Below are positions 25,032-38,345 of a stretch of DNA of 64,000 bases, piece after piece. The stretch is from Acridotheres tristis (taxonomy: Eukaryota > Chordata > Aves > Passeriformes > Sturnidae), in the NCBI GenBank assembly GCA_037013685.1, contig CM072888.1, positions 12,319,034 to 12,383,033 of the forward strand, read 5' to 3'. The first letter of the stretch is position 1, and each line of letters opens with the position of its first letter. Position numbers and translations under genes: made by a program. The notes under the pieces are model-generated. The model was not told the origin of the DNA. It saw only the letters and a list, made by a program, of their open reading frames with translations, and ran no database searches.

Positions 25032-28000
25032 GAGAGAATAAATGCTGTTGGAATACTTTTTGTGTGTCCCGAGTATTAGAGATAATGACGTTTTAATCAA
25101 AATAATGTTCTTCCATCTAATCACTTTGTTATAACAGCTGAAAATAAGTTTTAAAGAATTTGATAACACTTTAGATATGTGGTCAAATATATATATATGT
25201 ATTTTGGCATAAAGGGTAGATTTTGTAGGGATTTTCTAAGCTGTCAGATGATTTTCTATCAACTGTAATACATGCTCTAATTTCCTTTTAAAAGCCATTT
25301 AGAAGATATCAGGAGTGGAAAGGTTTTCTTTTTATACAGTGTGAACTTCTGCCAATAGGATCTTTGTCTGTATCAAAGATTAATGCAGCTGTACTTGAGT
25401 TAAAAAGCTTCTGTGATAGATTGCTTTCATGATAAAATGGTTAGAAACATAACTTTATCAGGCAAATGAAAATGATTTAGATCTTAACACACAAAAATTG
25501 AAAGAAGAACTTACTGAAGTCTAAATTGAGAAGCTCAGGGGAAGATTTTGCATCAATCATCCCCATAGGTGTTTGCCTCGTGCCTTGTATTGCTAACTTT
25601 CCTTGAAATGTTGTGCCAGAAACTTTATAGTGCACTTTTATCTTATTTTTTTTTAATTATTTTTATTGCTTGTGTTACTTGGAAATATTTGAAGATTGGA
25701 ATAATATTTGCTAGCCTAGCTTTTTGTAGAGATGAGGTGGCAGTGGAAGGGAGAATATTCAAGATCATCTTATTCTGCTAGGGATTATTTAGATTCAGAT
25801 CTGCTTTGTACCAAGTGGATCCATGCACATTAATACAACTGTGTAAATACTAACATTTGAAAACGTGGGATTGCCAAGCATGTTATTAATTGTTATGCAG
25901 GCAGCAGTAGGGATGTTTCTAGTGTAATTTAGTAATAAATATTACATGGTCCTTGTAAGTGGAAAACAAAATGGAAGATCTTCATCCTAATGTTTTTTAG
26001 GATGCAACTGGATGGAAAGTAATTGGGAAATTATTCTGTTGAACTTTAGGTGTAGTGTTACTTCTGATATTTTCAGTGAAAAGATTTTACATTATAAGCT
26101 GTTTTTTCCTCAAAAATTGTTTTCCCCTTTCAATGTATGTTTTAATCCACAGTGGTTTAGTTTTGCAGGATGGAGACTGGTCAGAGCCAGGAAAAGGGAA
26201 AAGTAGATACCACAGTAGCCAAGGGCCATGCACTCAAAGTATTCTCCTGGGGCAGAAGAGATTTTAGTTCAATTAATGTTTCAGGTAACAATTATTATCA
26301 CCAGGTAAAATAATCTGTCTGAAAAGTTTCAGTATATCCCCACAAAGTAGCTAATAGTCCATTAAGGGCATTCAGCAGTCATGTAGAAGAGTCCAGTTTT
26401 GAAATAAATTAAGCTCTCTCAGTTTGTAAAAGCAACATTGTGATTCTTCTGTTTGTCCTCAATTGCCATTTCCTTTTTTTTTTTTGTTGTGATACAGGGT
26501 TTCTGCATTCTCCTGCATTGCAGGACACTTGATATGTGCACAGTGAACTGTCTGGCTAGTGGTCACTAGGATTTACTTTGGAAAATGTGAATGAAAGTCC
26601 AGGAAGGTGTGAATGGGCACTGGCTGTGGAATCCGGACTCCTTAAATATGGTCCTTTGGTGCTTGGATTTTAGTTACTGTCTTGTCAGCAAGTTTCCTTC
26701 TAACAAATCAGAAGGTTACATTACCAAATCTGTTCTCTAGAATACCTGAGTTCTCCCTTACATTGATATATCTGGGAATTTATGCATAGTGTGACTTCTT
26801 TCCTTCCTGAGTGGGAATTCTGCTTCCATCTCTGAAATCTGAGGATTTCAGTTTGGGTACTGAAAACATCTATTGACAACTTTCATGCTTGGTGTTTGTC
26901 ACTGAGCAGAGTACTTGGAATAATTACAAATGGATTACATGTGCTTTGGATATTTTGCTGCTTGCTTCATTGAACTATGTTATACATTTGAAGTGTCTGA
27001 AACTGAAGATCAGATTGGTAGATAACTGTCTGAAGTGCAAATCTGATAAGATGGAAATAAATGGAAACAGCTGGGAAAACCTTTCCTTTGAACTGGAGTA
27101 TGTTGAAAATACATTTTAATTAGCTGCATATATTTTTTTTTTCTTTGACTTAAGCAGTATGTAGATTTTGTCTCTCCAGAACTAGATTATTTTAATATAT
27201 TCTGTGTGAAACCCCAGGATAATGTAAAATCTGTTTATTAGAACTTCATCCCTGCTCTGAATTCCTGTTGCTTTGTAAATTGTTCGAGAGTTTGTCTATA
27301 ATTACCTGTTGGGATCCATGGAGTTGCTTGGAGAGCACCTGAGCATGTTTAAGTAGAAGTTTCTTTCGAACTGCTATTCTTAAAGTTGCCTAAGATTCAC
27401 ACTTTTGCACTTGAGATCTGCTTGAAATCTGTCTTTTCTCTTAGGTGTAATTTCTGGCTTCAGGAATATTGAGCTTTTAGTATGGCTTATGGATAGGCCA
27501 TTTAAAATGCCTGTGTCCATTGTCCATCACTGGCTAAATTTTAAAAACAATTTAAAAATTTTGATAGACTCATACAAGAAACAATATGCCATGAAGTGAA
27601 TGAATGTATATTGACGGTTTGCTTAGTAGTAGAAATCAAAGAAGTTTATAACTTTGCTTTTGCCTTAAGCATGAAAATAGATTGGAATGTATTGAGAATT
27701 GTTTGCCAATACTGCACGAATAATAAGTGACCCATTATTGACTTAGTGATGCAGTAAGCACTTGGTAGTTGTATCCTGGCAGGTGGTGGTCTCAGTGGTT
27801 AAAATTGTTTGCTTTATATCCTTATATCTTTCCATAATATTTAGTCTGGGAGAATGTTCTAATGGTTTACTCATTCTCCGGTTTGGAGATGAAATGTGCA
27901 ACGTGAGATTTTTAGATGAGCAAAAAACTAGTGCTTTTTGGTTTATGCTACACATCAGCTTTCCAGGAAGGAATTGTGAGCTTTGTGGTTTAGAAGTATG

Positions 28001-30089
28001 AAAAAAAGTCAAGATGGGTTCTATATATTAGACTAAGAAAGTGTATAGAGAGGTACAAGCAGGTAGGTGTAGTAAAGCCATGACATTTTTGTTTGAAGTG
28101 ATGTGAAGCACTGTTTCTTGGAACAATCTAATTGGAGGACTCAACATGTCTTGCAGGCTTTTGGTAGAGAAATGGATAAAAGATAGGGCTAGGAAACAAC
28201 AAAACCATTCTTTGAAATACTTTGCCACACTGGACTGGAGAGAGGTGAACTTTCCTAAGTTGTTCTTACTACAGCAGAATTCTGTGGCAAAAGTGAGGGA
28301 TTTTCCTCCCTGGTTTTCTTTTTTTAAAGTACAGTCTTTAGTGATTCTGTAGACTTCTCATATTTTATAAGCTCATATGAAGAAAAACTCTCTCATGAGT
28401 TAAAAATTATTTGCATTTGGTCAGAAATTCAGGACATGGTGTTGGTGTGAGTTTAATGGAAAACACACCCTCTACAGCTAGAAATACTAGCCCTTAAAGC
28501 TGTATTACTGCGAGTTTGTTTGATTAATGTATAGGTTTTTATGTCTAGGGAGGAGAGTGGATTGTCTAATGTAAATGTGAGTCTTGGGAGTGGGCTAGGG
28601 GAACAGGACAGCTTCATTTCCATTAACGTACAGTGCTGCAGATGTTCAAAACCAAGGGAACATAATTTAGCTACAGAAGCAAGACTTTTTTGAAGAAAAA
28701 AGGCATCCTGTTGCTTCACCAGCACACTAGGACTTAAAAAAACACCACCATTTAAGGTGAGTTTTGTGCAGCAAGAGCACACCCTGTGGCTTGGCAGTCT
28801 AGTCAGAAGGATGATACCACGCTGACTTTATAACTAGATCTTTGAACAATATTCTCATGGGTGGTAAATGCAAAACAAAGTAATATCAACTGGCACTTAA
28901 TTCTGTGAGCTCCCTGCTGGTGGGGCTCTGCACTGAAATGGAACTCTTCCTGACAGGAAGTCAGCCGCGAAGTGTGGAGACCTCTGAAAATAAAGTGTGC
29001 TTTAATTTGACACCCTGCTGTTTTACAGCCAGTCTGTTTAATTTGAGACTATGGAAAGAGGGTTAGTGCAGGGGAGGGGTATGAGATTATGGAAAGTTCA
29101 GTGAGCAGCAATGCTTGTTGCTGATTTAATACTAATAACAAATATAAGAACTTTTTTGTTCGTGTTAATAACCCAAATAATGTATCTCTGTTTCCAAGCA
29201 GAATTGCTTGGGGGACTCAGGATTTGGGGAGCTGTGCTATTAACTGGGAAGTTCTACCCATAGAAACTTTGGGAAATGGTGGTGTTCAGTTTGTCTGATT
29301 TGCACTCTTACTTATATGCATCTGTGCTTTTTGCCTATTTCTGCAACTGGCAAAACATTTGTCTCATCAAGGATTGTTGGCAATGCACTAATTTTTCCAT
29401 GAGTATTTTGCGATAAGTGATAAAAGCTCGTAATTCAGATTATGCAGCACTCATGATATTGAGGTCTCTTAGGTGTTAGATCCTAGTTCAGAGTCAATTT
29501 TCATTCAGAAGAAACAACTGGATTTTCCAGTGCTATTTGAATAGTTCTGCAGACATTTATTTCTATTTCTACGTGAAACCAAAATGGATATATTTTTCTT
29601 TTGGTAAATCTGCCTGGTGAGTGCAGGTCAGGATTTGCAGTGAAAGGAGCAGAAAATGATTATTTATCATGTGTATTGTAGTGACAGATGATAATAGAGA
29701 CCTTTGTTGCAACCTGTTGTATATATATTTTAGTGTAAATAAAGACAATAGAGGTAGGATGAGGAAGGGAGCAGAGTATGCAAGTGGAGCGTAATAGGAG
29801 AGAGATTAGTTTTTCTGCCTTTTTTAAAAAATTGATTTAGCTTCATTTTCTCTAACTCTTTTAAGAAAAGATGTGCATTAGGATGAGATTGCCTAAGGCA
29901 ATGTCAAGGGACAGGACATCCTGTGTTATGAGTGAAGAGGTGGGATTGTTTGCATGTTTGCATTCTTGAGTTTCATTCCCTCAAAGGTACAATGATAGCA
30001 AGAATCTTGTTCATCATATGCATGCATGCATTCGTTACAAGAGTTTAAACAGAAACCAAGTTACGTTTGGGGAAAAGGGTGATACCAGA

Positions 30090-30170
30090 GTCATGGAATC
30101 ATAGAAGGTTTGGGTTGGAAGGATCCTTAAAGATCATTTAGTGCCAACCCCCTTGTGGTATAAAGGGGCT
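30090..30170 (-). mobile_element. CR1 LINE 3' fragment, antisense
   Basis: TCATGGAATCATAGAAGG, then TTTGGGTTGGAAGGATCCTT, then AAAGATCATTTAGTGCCAAC is the reverse complement of the avian CR1 3' end, including the terminal ATTCTATG-type repeat. Only about 80 bases remain, so the copy is strongly 5' truncated, as is usual for CR1. It has several differences from the young bird consensus as recalled. Confidence 0.85.
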
Positions 30171-33100
30171 TATGGTTCCAAAAACCAGTGTTGTATTTCT
30201 TTATTCGTTAAATTTATTTATTTGACACTGAGAACATTGAGCAGGGAGATTGCTGCTATATGATGGTGATGGTGAATGTTGTTATCAGTGAGACCAGTCC
30301 AGCACTACTTACTGAGTTTGCTGTGATTTTCTTGTTTTTGTAATCTCCCTTGAAAGGCATTTTCCTTCCTGTTCAGTGGTTTTACAAAATCTCAAATTGC
30401 AATCACAGTTAAACAAAAAAGCACTGAAATCAAGGGTCAGTTGTGTTATGCTTCTGCTATTCCTCAATTTGTTTGCCTTTGTTCATGAAAATGATGCTGG
30501 CACTGCAACTTAATTATTTGGATCTTTTCCCTTTGTTCATCTTATGTTGTCGCTTTTCCTCACGTCTGTTTTTCTGACTCATCTCCTTTTAACTTGAGAG
30601 TTTTGTGCTTCCCATTGCTGCTTCTTTACAGAACTGCTTGGTACTTTGATTTCTCAATTAATGTTTTAGATTCCTGTTTTCTGAAGCTAGTCTTTCATCT
30701 TGGCATTGAAAATAGCCCATGGTTAAAGAACCTGGAGAGGAAACTGCAGTGGAGAACGTTTGCTTGCTAGATGAACTCAAACCTGACCCCTAATTTTGTT
30801 TCATGAGGCGTCATGGCAACAGCCTGCTAGTGGGAGAGAGAAAGGGAGAAGCTGCCTGGGGAAATTGCTTCCTCCATCAGAAACTGGAGACCTGGAAACA
30901 GCGATCCACTCATTCAGTTTTTCCCCCAGTTTTTCATACTTCTTTGAAACTAGATACAAAAAAAATGAAGTTTATGGGTTTTGATCCGAGAGATGTGCAG
31001 TTTTTATGCTGTGAAAATTATTACTGATATAATTTTATTTATGCAGACAGTAAAATTTTTATAATTTTTAATTAATTTTGGATTAAGTTAAAGTTTTCTT
31101 TTATTGCTGTTTTAAGAATATTTGGTGTCACCATAAATTATGGCAAATGCAATCTATTTTAAGATTTTTATGCCTGTGTGCAATTGTTAAAGATTGCATG
31201 TGCTGTAACATTTTACGTAGTATATCTTTCATAACAATGTATTTTTTTAGGATAGATTTGTGTCCTTTGTAGAGAAGGCTACAGTTGTCACTTTCAGAGT
31301 AATCTCCTAGCACAAAAGGCACCGTCTGACCAGCTGACAGTTTCTTCTGTGGTATTTTTATTGAAGAATCTAGTATTTAAATATGTAACTCCAGCTCTAC
31401 ATGTGTGTAATTTATTTTCAGAATTTATAAAAGCTTACTGTGACTTGAACTCTAACTTGTAAGTATTGAAATTAAACTCTCATTATAGTTTTAGGCATTT
31501 ACCACTAACAACATAATACTAGTTTATAGGAAGCTCTGTTTACATGGAATAACCCACATGGTTAAACAGCAGGGGAGTCTTCTGCTTTTAGTTAAAAACC
31601 TGCTGTTTCTGTATGGCTTATTTACTACTTCTTTAATTCTTAATGTAGTGTGCTGTGGAATTGAGCATGCAAAAGTCAGCAAAGAGTTCTGTTTTTTGCG
31701 TCTAAGGTTATTACTTGCTGTACAATAATAAAGGCACTATTTTATTGGGTTAGTTGTAATTAACTTCAGCACTAGGCATTGATATAAATCATTCCTAATC
31801 TGTTTTCTTTACATTTTCATTCTTTTAAACTGGTTGAACATAGCTTCTTTCTGTCGTCCTTTTACATGAGGACTAGGGTTGTAATTGCTTTTTTGAATTA
31901 GGCTGTCGGAAGCTAATGTGCGTGTTGGTCCAAGAATTGATTAAGGAACACTAATGAATTTCATATAGCACTTTTAAAAGATTTGTAATAAATACTCTGT
32001 AGCAGTGATAACATTAGAACTCGATACAGTCTTGTCATGCTGTGCAGCTGGGAAAATACTTTGATAGAAGAAACTTTGATTTGGTTTCATTGTTAAAATT
32101 GTAAAGAATTTTGTGGTTATGAATAATAAAAAAAGTCATGTTCCAACCTTTCTCCAGAGTATATTTCATGAAAGTAGCTATCGTTATTACAATCTTTGTT
32201 TCTGTGTTTGGTAAAACAGAGGAAAAAAAATGAAACAGTGTTAATTTTCATTTTTCTACTTAGTCTTAATGTTTGATACTATGTGGGTCCTGTGCCATTC
32301 TGACTGATTTATCAGTACACATGTACTGCAGCATGTTCGGTTGTTCCTCAGCAGCACAGATTTGAAATAAGGAGTTTTTTGGTTCTTTTCAGTCACCTTT
32401 GCAACACTGAATGTGTTTATTTCTTGAATTCCTTCTATTTCTCAGGGGTAGATAATCACAGTTTCAGCCTATCCTTGGGTATGGTTCATTAGTTTGATAT
32501 AAGTATGTTTGGTTTATTTTCTCACATTAGTGGGCGTGGTGTTATACCTTCACCTGAGAAGCTCTCTCATCTAGTGAATTTTTACACAACTTTCTCCTAG
32601 AAGACTCATTAAAATTTTCAATACAAAGACTTCAGTTGTGCACTGTCACCAGCGGATTTTTTGACAAAAAGCAACGTCTTTTTTAATGGAATGCCGGCAG
32701 TAAATACTTTTTTATTATAACTGGGTGTGCTTGATAGTTTTAAAAGTCTTATAAAAATAATTAGCTCTTTTATATAGTTCTAATGGCAGCCTTGCAAGTT
32801 TCCCCTGGAGCAGTCTCTAATGAACAGGCCTTGATTTTTCCAGTTGGGCTTTCAGATTCCCAGAGGACTTGACTTCAGACCTTGCAGGGCAGCAGCTGCC
32901 ATTTGTCTTGAGCCCAGAGTTGCCAAACAGACAGACCATGTACTAATAGGACACATTTGTACAGCCCGAGTGCGTGGGACCCCGATAGAGCCCTAATGAC
33001 CATCATCTGTTGAGAGCTTGTAGCTGGCCAGGGTTAGAGTAACTTTTATCACCCTTATTGAAATCAAACCCTCTCTATTGATTAGTGAGGTAGCTTGGCT

Positions 33101-34361
33101 TGTTACCTAGATGCCATGTTAAAGCTTTCATAGAGAAGCCTTTGTTTCAATTTCAGTAAATCCAAGACTGTTTGATAAGGTTTTTTTAGGATAGGAGAAA
33201 ATATTTTTGCGAGTTCTCACTTTGTTTCATGATTCAGCAACGGTGGTGATGTTTTGTAGAGAATGCTTCAAGAAAATATTTATTGAAATTATTTTTTTTC
33301 CTCAGCCAGTTTCTGATAGTTGTTTCATTATTTGTTTGTGGTTTTTAGATTTTATTTAAGCATACTTGTATGTCTGTGTATATACTGGATAACTATCTCA
33401 AATGTGTTCCCTTGTTATTTTTACATAAATTTGTGTCACATCTTTGCAAAATGTTCCTTTTTTGTAAGTACTTGGCATGTGGTAATTTCGATATTAAATT
33501 GCTGCATGGTTTCTAGATATGATTTCCCATAACTCCACGTTGCCTTTAATTTTTTTCAATGGAGTTTCATAGATTAAAATAACTGAAGCATGCTTCAGCC
33601 TTTAAAAGTAATTTATGTTTGCAGAGATTCTGCTTAACATGCAGTCTAACTTTTTTTAATTATGAAGAACCCAGCTGAGATATAATCTACTTTTCACTAT
33701 ATGTTCTTTATTGCTAAGTTCATTCAAGCCTGTAGTGGATGTGGTGCTGAGAGAGTGCTGACACCAAGTGCAAACACTGCTGAAAAGTTCTTGATAGTTT
33801 ACTTTAGGCACTTAAAGATTAGTGTATCTCCCTATGAACAAGTTTTTCATGCAGATTTGACCTTTACTCTAGGATATAATATGTCTCTTAGTCATATGTT
33901 AACACATTTTCCCACCCTGCTCCTTAGTGCCCCATTCGTAGTTGTCACTACCAAAGTCATCCCTCTCCTTTGTTTCATAACCAAAATAAATTATCAAAAC
34001 TCCACCAGCATTATGGGAAATATGGCTTAGGGAAGAATTTTCTCTTTTTTGCCTGCTGATGAGTGTGTGTTTCAACTGCTTGATATAGTCCTTAATTGTA
34101 GAATATGTTAAACTGTTTAGAAGGGTTTTTTTTTTAAGTTTCTGAGAAAAATGAATTTTTAAGGAGCATGCATGTTTATATATATGAATGAGAGCAGCAG
34201 GACAGTTTGCTACAGTTGGAAATAGAGCACTTTTCGTCTATTGGAAATGTTTTAAATATTCTGTTCAAGATCCATGGCTAATTGCTTTGCCACCAGAGAC
34301 CACTTGATGAGTTGCTCTTGCAAATGTTTGTATATACCTTTAAGAATGTATGTTTTAGGGT

Positions 34362-34433
34362 ATTCATAGAATTGTAGAATGGTTTGAGTTGAAAATGACC
34401 TTGAAGAACATCTAGGTCCAACACCCCCGCCAT
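34362..34433 (-). mobile_element. CR1 LINE 3' fragment, antisense
   Basis: ATTCATAGAATTGTAGAATGG, read from 34362, is followed by TTTGAGTTGAAAATGACCTT and CATCTAGGTCCAACACCCCC, again the reverse complement of a CR1 3' end. It is about 70 bases long and more diverged than the copy at 45767. Confidence 0.82.
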
Positions 34434-35133
34434 AATTATTTAAAATATGGTTGTATTACTTTACCAAAGGTGTACAGCTGAGGAGGGATATGTCCATTTG
34501 CTGCCTACAGACAAGTGCTTCAAATTCCAAACCAATAAAAATGTGTATTGACAGAATTTTCCTGGCATTTGAGTGATTTCAGTTTAGAAGTGGTTATATT
34601 GGGCTAGATAAAGGCTCCACTTTGCTTCTTGTCCCATCTCCAGCTATAGACACAATGAGGTGCTCAAAAAGAATAAAATAGGACAAGTGTGATACTCTTC
34701 CACTTTCCAGCAACTTTTGCTCAGGATATTTTCTGAATTGGATGCAGTTTCTGTGTCTGTAGCCAATATTAATGTGTTTGTTTTTTTTGTTGTGTACCTG
34801 TTCCATCTCCTCTTGATCCTATTGAACTTTTAATCACAATGACATGCTTTTGGTGATAGATTCTTGACATATTGTGTAAAGAACCATCTGCATTATTTGT
34901 TTTGAAGCTGGCTTCTGCTATTTTCTGCTTGCAGAAAAAGGCTTTTTGGGTGAATAAGAGGTTCCTGAAGTATTTGATCTGAACAAGGATACTCAGAATG
35001 GCTAGGAATCCAATAATAAATGGGAAAAAAATCAAATTCAAGGCAGATTTTTTTTAGAACTTCACTTATCTGATCACACCATGTGATTAGAGACGTACTT
35101 TATTTTTACAAAAGAAAATGTGAGGATCAAATG

Positions 35134-35177
35134 GTGTGAAAGACTTTTGAAGACAGTGTGAAAGACATCTGAAGACT
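35134..35177. repeat. Two-copy tandem repeat, 22-base unit
   Basis: GTGTGAAAGACTTTTGAAGA and GTGTGAAAGACATCTGAAGA begin adjacent units at 35134 and 35156. They differ at two positions, so this is a small local duplication. Confidence 0.85.
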
Positions 35178-35564
35178 GAGATAGCTACACATACACATGT
35201 AGGTGCAATGACATAAAATGGGATGTACAAGTACTAAAGACTGTTTGCTACACTGATCTTGTTGCTGGTTATGGTCTAATCGAGTTTGTGGTATTTTGTA
35301 TGTTTTGGTCTTTGGTCATAGGCTAATGCATGCTGTTGATCTTGGTATTTCCTAGAAAAAAAAGTAGATGTAGTAATTAATGAGTTTTATTAGAACATTT
35401 GGTGCTGTCATACAACTGATCATTAGTTAAGGTTAATTAAAAAAAACCCACTGTAAAATAGTTTAAATAACTCCAGCATTAGTCAAGTGGGACAACAGGT
35501 CATGATATCAACGTTGAGGGAGATGATTAGTTTCTGAAAGGAGGGGTTTAAGACTACTACTGTT

Positions 35565-35760
35565 TAATGTTTTCATTTAATGACCCTTGTGCACTCAGTA
35601 TGAATGTGCTAATGAAACTTGTTGATGATATAAAATTAAAGTATAGAGGACTGGGATGTATTTTTGCTCACTTCAGAGTCAGGCTGTATAGAAAGGAAAT
35701 GTAATATGTTATTCCATACAAAATTATAATTCAGATGAGGTTTGCAGCACCATTTCAGGA
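35565..35760 (+). mobile_element. Possible ancient CR1/L3-type LINE coding remnant
   Basis: TTTAATGACCCTTGTGCACT, then AACTTGTTGATGATATAAAA, then CAGGCTGTATAGAAAGGAAA lies in the same order as the end of CR1/L3 reverse transcriptase sequence as recalled (a TTAATGAYYTGGATGA-like part, a GCAGATGACAC-like part, and a GACAGGCTGGA-like part). It is highly diverged and has no long open frame. The call depends on remembered consensus. Confidence 0.35.
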
Positions 35761-38280
35761 AAGGTTTTAGTCCTTGCCTAGGGGATTATGGGGCTGTTTA
35801 TAGTTTCTATTAAGGAAATAGGTGACACAATAATGAGTTAGGAAATTTCCTTATCAGACACAATATTTGAATAAAATGTGATTTCTTATTTGTTCCCTTG
35901 TCATGGTGATTTATCATTGGAGTTATTTGTGATTGTGTCTAGTGCTCCTTGGTTTTCCCCCTGCCTCACTGTTGAGTGTTCAGTGCCCAAAAGCATTAGA
36001 AGTAGATGATGTCTCTTGGTCACTAAACATTTACAGCCACGGGAAATGATGGGCAATTACCTACAGCTTAGAACAGGTATGAAATTATTGTCTCAGTTGA
36101 TCTTCCCTTACAGCCCTTCCTCAGAAAAGTGCTGAAATGTGTTTTGTAGTTATTTAGTTGCATTAGTGGTTGAGTTTGAAGCTTTTAACATGTTTTTTCC
36201 TTAATACCTTTGGGAGATGGATAACTAAGATGCTGATATAATAATGCAATATGTATACTGAGTGTAATTGTTTGAGAGTGAACATATACTGTGGGGAAAT
36301 ATTGAATGGATCATGAAAGATGAAGACCATTAGTCTTTTCTTTCAACTATTAAAATAAGCTTTAGGGTGTGTTCAGCTGTGATTTATGAAAATGTTTAGA
36401 CTAACACCTTCTTTGATGTTGTCTGATGTAGAGAAAAATGCTGAAAAGTATCATGATAAATGCACTTTCTTTTCACTTTTGGCAGCCTCCATCTTCACCA
36501 ATTAAATTTTCAAGTATTGTTGTGAGTTCTTTAGAGAGCAGAACAACAGATGGGCAGTGTCATAAGTGGAAAAAATTATTTTGCTTTTCTTGAGTTTTCT
36601 CACACTTTAGCTAATGGAATAGTTTCAGTTATCGTTATACAAAGCAAAATATTTAGAACCTGATACTGCATTTAAAATCTCTTAGAAGGATTATTTGCAT
36701 ATGCTATTTTGTTTAGAATATTAGAAACTAAAAGGCTTTTTTGTTTTCCACTAGAATACATTTATAATTTGTGATGAATAATACATCACAAGTTCCAATT
36801 ATTCTGCTTTTAATTCTGACTCCTTGAAAATTGTAATACGTTGTTGCAGATTAAACATGATGAGCATGATAAACATGATAAGAATAGTTAGGCCTGGAAA
36901 AACAGATTGAGAAATTAGAGTTATAATTTCTCCTCTGCATTTGAAATTTGGAAATCCTTTTTTTGTGTGTGGTGGGGGGGACAGAGGGGCAGGATTTAAG
37001 TTGTAAATAACAACGTTGTTTCAGTGTGTGTCTGATCAAACCTTTGTCTCACAATCTGAGAGGTAATTCTGCAATATTGAGCACCAAAAAATGCACCCCA
37101 ATACTGTATATTAGAAACCTCTTACATTCAGAAATCTGAAATTTGTTTAAGACTTATTTCCTGCTTTGAACTATTTGCCTGCCTTGGAGCTGATGAAATG
37201 TTTTTTTAAATAAACACAGTGATAGAAATACTCATGTAGTTAATCAGTAGGATTATTATTGCATAGAACAAAGAGTAGAAAATTAAGGGAGTTCATGTGG
37301 AAAAGCACATGAAACTTAGCTATATGTCTGCTTCAGAATCAGTCTTTTGTATTAGATTAGAAGAGTTGAAGAGTTAAAATCGAGAGCTGTATTTGTCCTA
37401 TTCTATTATTTGCCTCTACATTTTCCCCAAAAGATAAGGTACATGTATTTACTGCTCTTAATTTTTAACCAGGTTAACTTGTTCCTATGTGGTCGAGGAT
37501 TAAAAATATACTTTGTGTGTTTGTTAACTAATTTTGTTTTCTTCTCATCTTTCAAATGAGGTTAACAAGCCTCAGTGATAGGTCATCTGAGTTGGTTGCT
37601 TTCCCCTGTGTCTCTTGTGGGGGCCAGGCAAAACCCACCTACATGTTTAAGAGATGTAGAAATTTGCTTAATTTAAGATTCAGTTGGATTTAAGCAATCT
37701 GCAGTGCATGTTCTTCTGCCATTAGCATAATTTCAGTGTGTTAAAAATGTTATTTTTTTAAAACATTGTGTGTTAATGGTGCAATATTTGGATTGTTAAC
37801 AGATTTTTTTTTTCATTAATAGAGATGACTATGTGATGCTGAATTGAGGATTATTATTAGGAAATATGCCTACAAGGCTTTAAACTACAAGAGGAATTTG
37901 TGTCTAAGGAATGAGCTTTGCCTTAATGTGAAACAGTTTCTAGCACTATCATGGTTCAAAAAGGCAAAAAGCATCTGTGAACCGAGCAAGTTCAGGATTA
38001 TTACATGACATAACAAAAGAAAATGATGGAATCCTTTGGGGGATGTTTTTGGATTTTCTTCTCCCCTTAATATGACCTTAAGTAAATGATGCTGCCCTGT
38101 TCCTTCATGCTGGCATTCATTGCTTCCTGATCAGCACACAATTAATGTTTTGTGTGTTTGCTGATGGTGCTGTAAGTTGCTAAAGCTGAAAAGAAAGTGT
38201 ATGATTTTGTCTCTGAAAATACCTCTTCCAAGTTTTGTTTTTATACAGCTAGTTTTCTCTTCTTTTTTGTCTTTACCCAG

Positions 38281-38345
38281 GAGTGGCAAAACTCTATACA
38301 GAAGAATGCTGGCCTGGCCTTTATTGAGCTTGTCAATGAAGGAAG
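38281..38345 (+). CDS. LRBA: LRBA internal exon (conserved block)
   Basis: This 65-base exon lies between TCTTTACCCAG and GTAAGT. It starts on a codon boundary and reads [20 protein letters not shown], then G, ending with two bases of an Arg codon completed by the next exon. The segment is helical and almost invariant in LRBA and NBEA. Val in FIELVNEG is the LRBA residue (Ile in NBEA, from memory). The acceptor reads CAGGAG, so use of the second AG would drop the first Glu. A different frame is open from 38177 to 38380, but it does not join the neighbours and is a shadow. Confidence 0.95.

Larger units (their letters stand above)
19714..38280 (+). other. LRBA: LRBA intron, 18567 bp, phase 0
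   Basis: The intron starts GTGAGA and ends in a strong pyrimidine tract (TTTTTTGTCTTTACCCAG). It contains a 26-base poly-T run at 20329-20354, a 21-bp palindrome at 25011-25031, CR1 fragments at 30090-30170 and 34362-34433, a possible older CR1 coding remnant at 35565-35760, and a 22-base tandem repeat at 35134-35177. Blocks at 22480-23110, 28895-29045 and 32640-33110 have few repeats and a texture resembling conserved non-coding DNA. All open frames are short, and none joins the flanking phase-0 exons with recognisable protein. No RNA gene was recognised. Confidence 0.85.
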
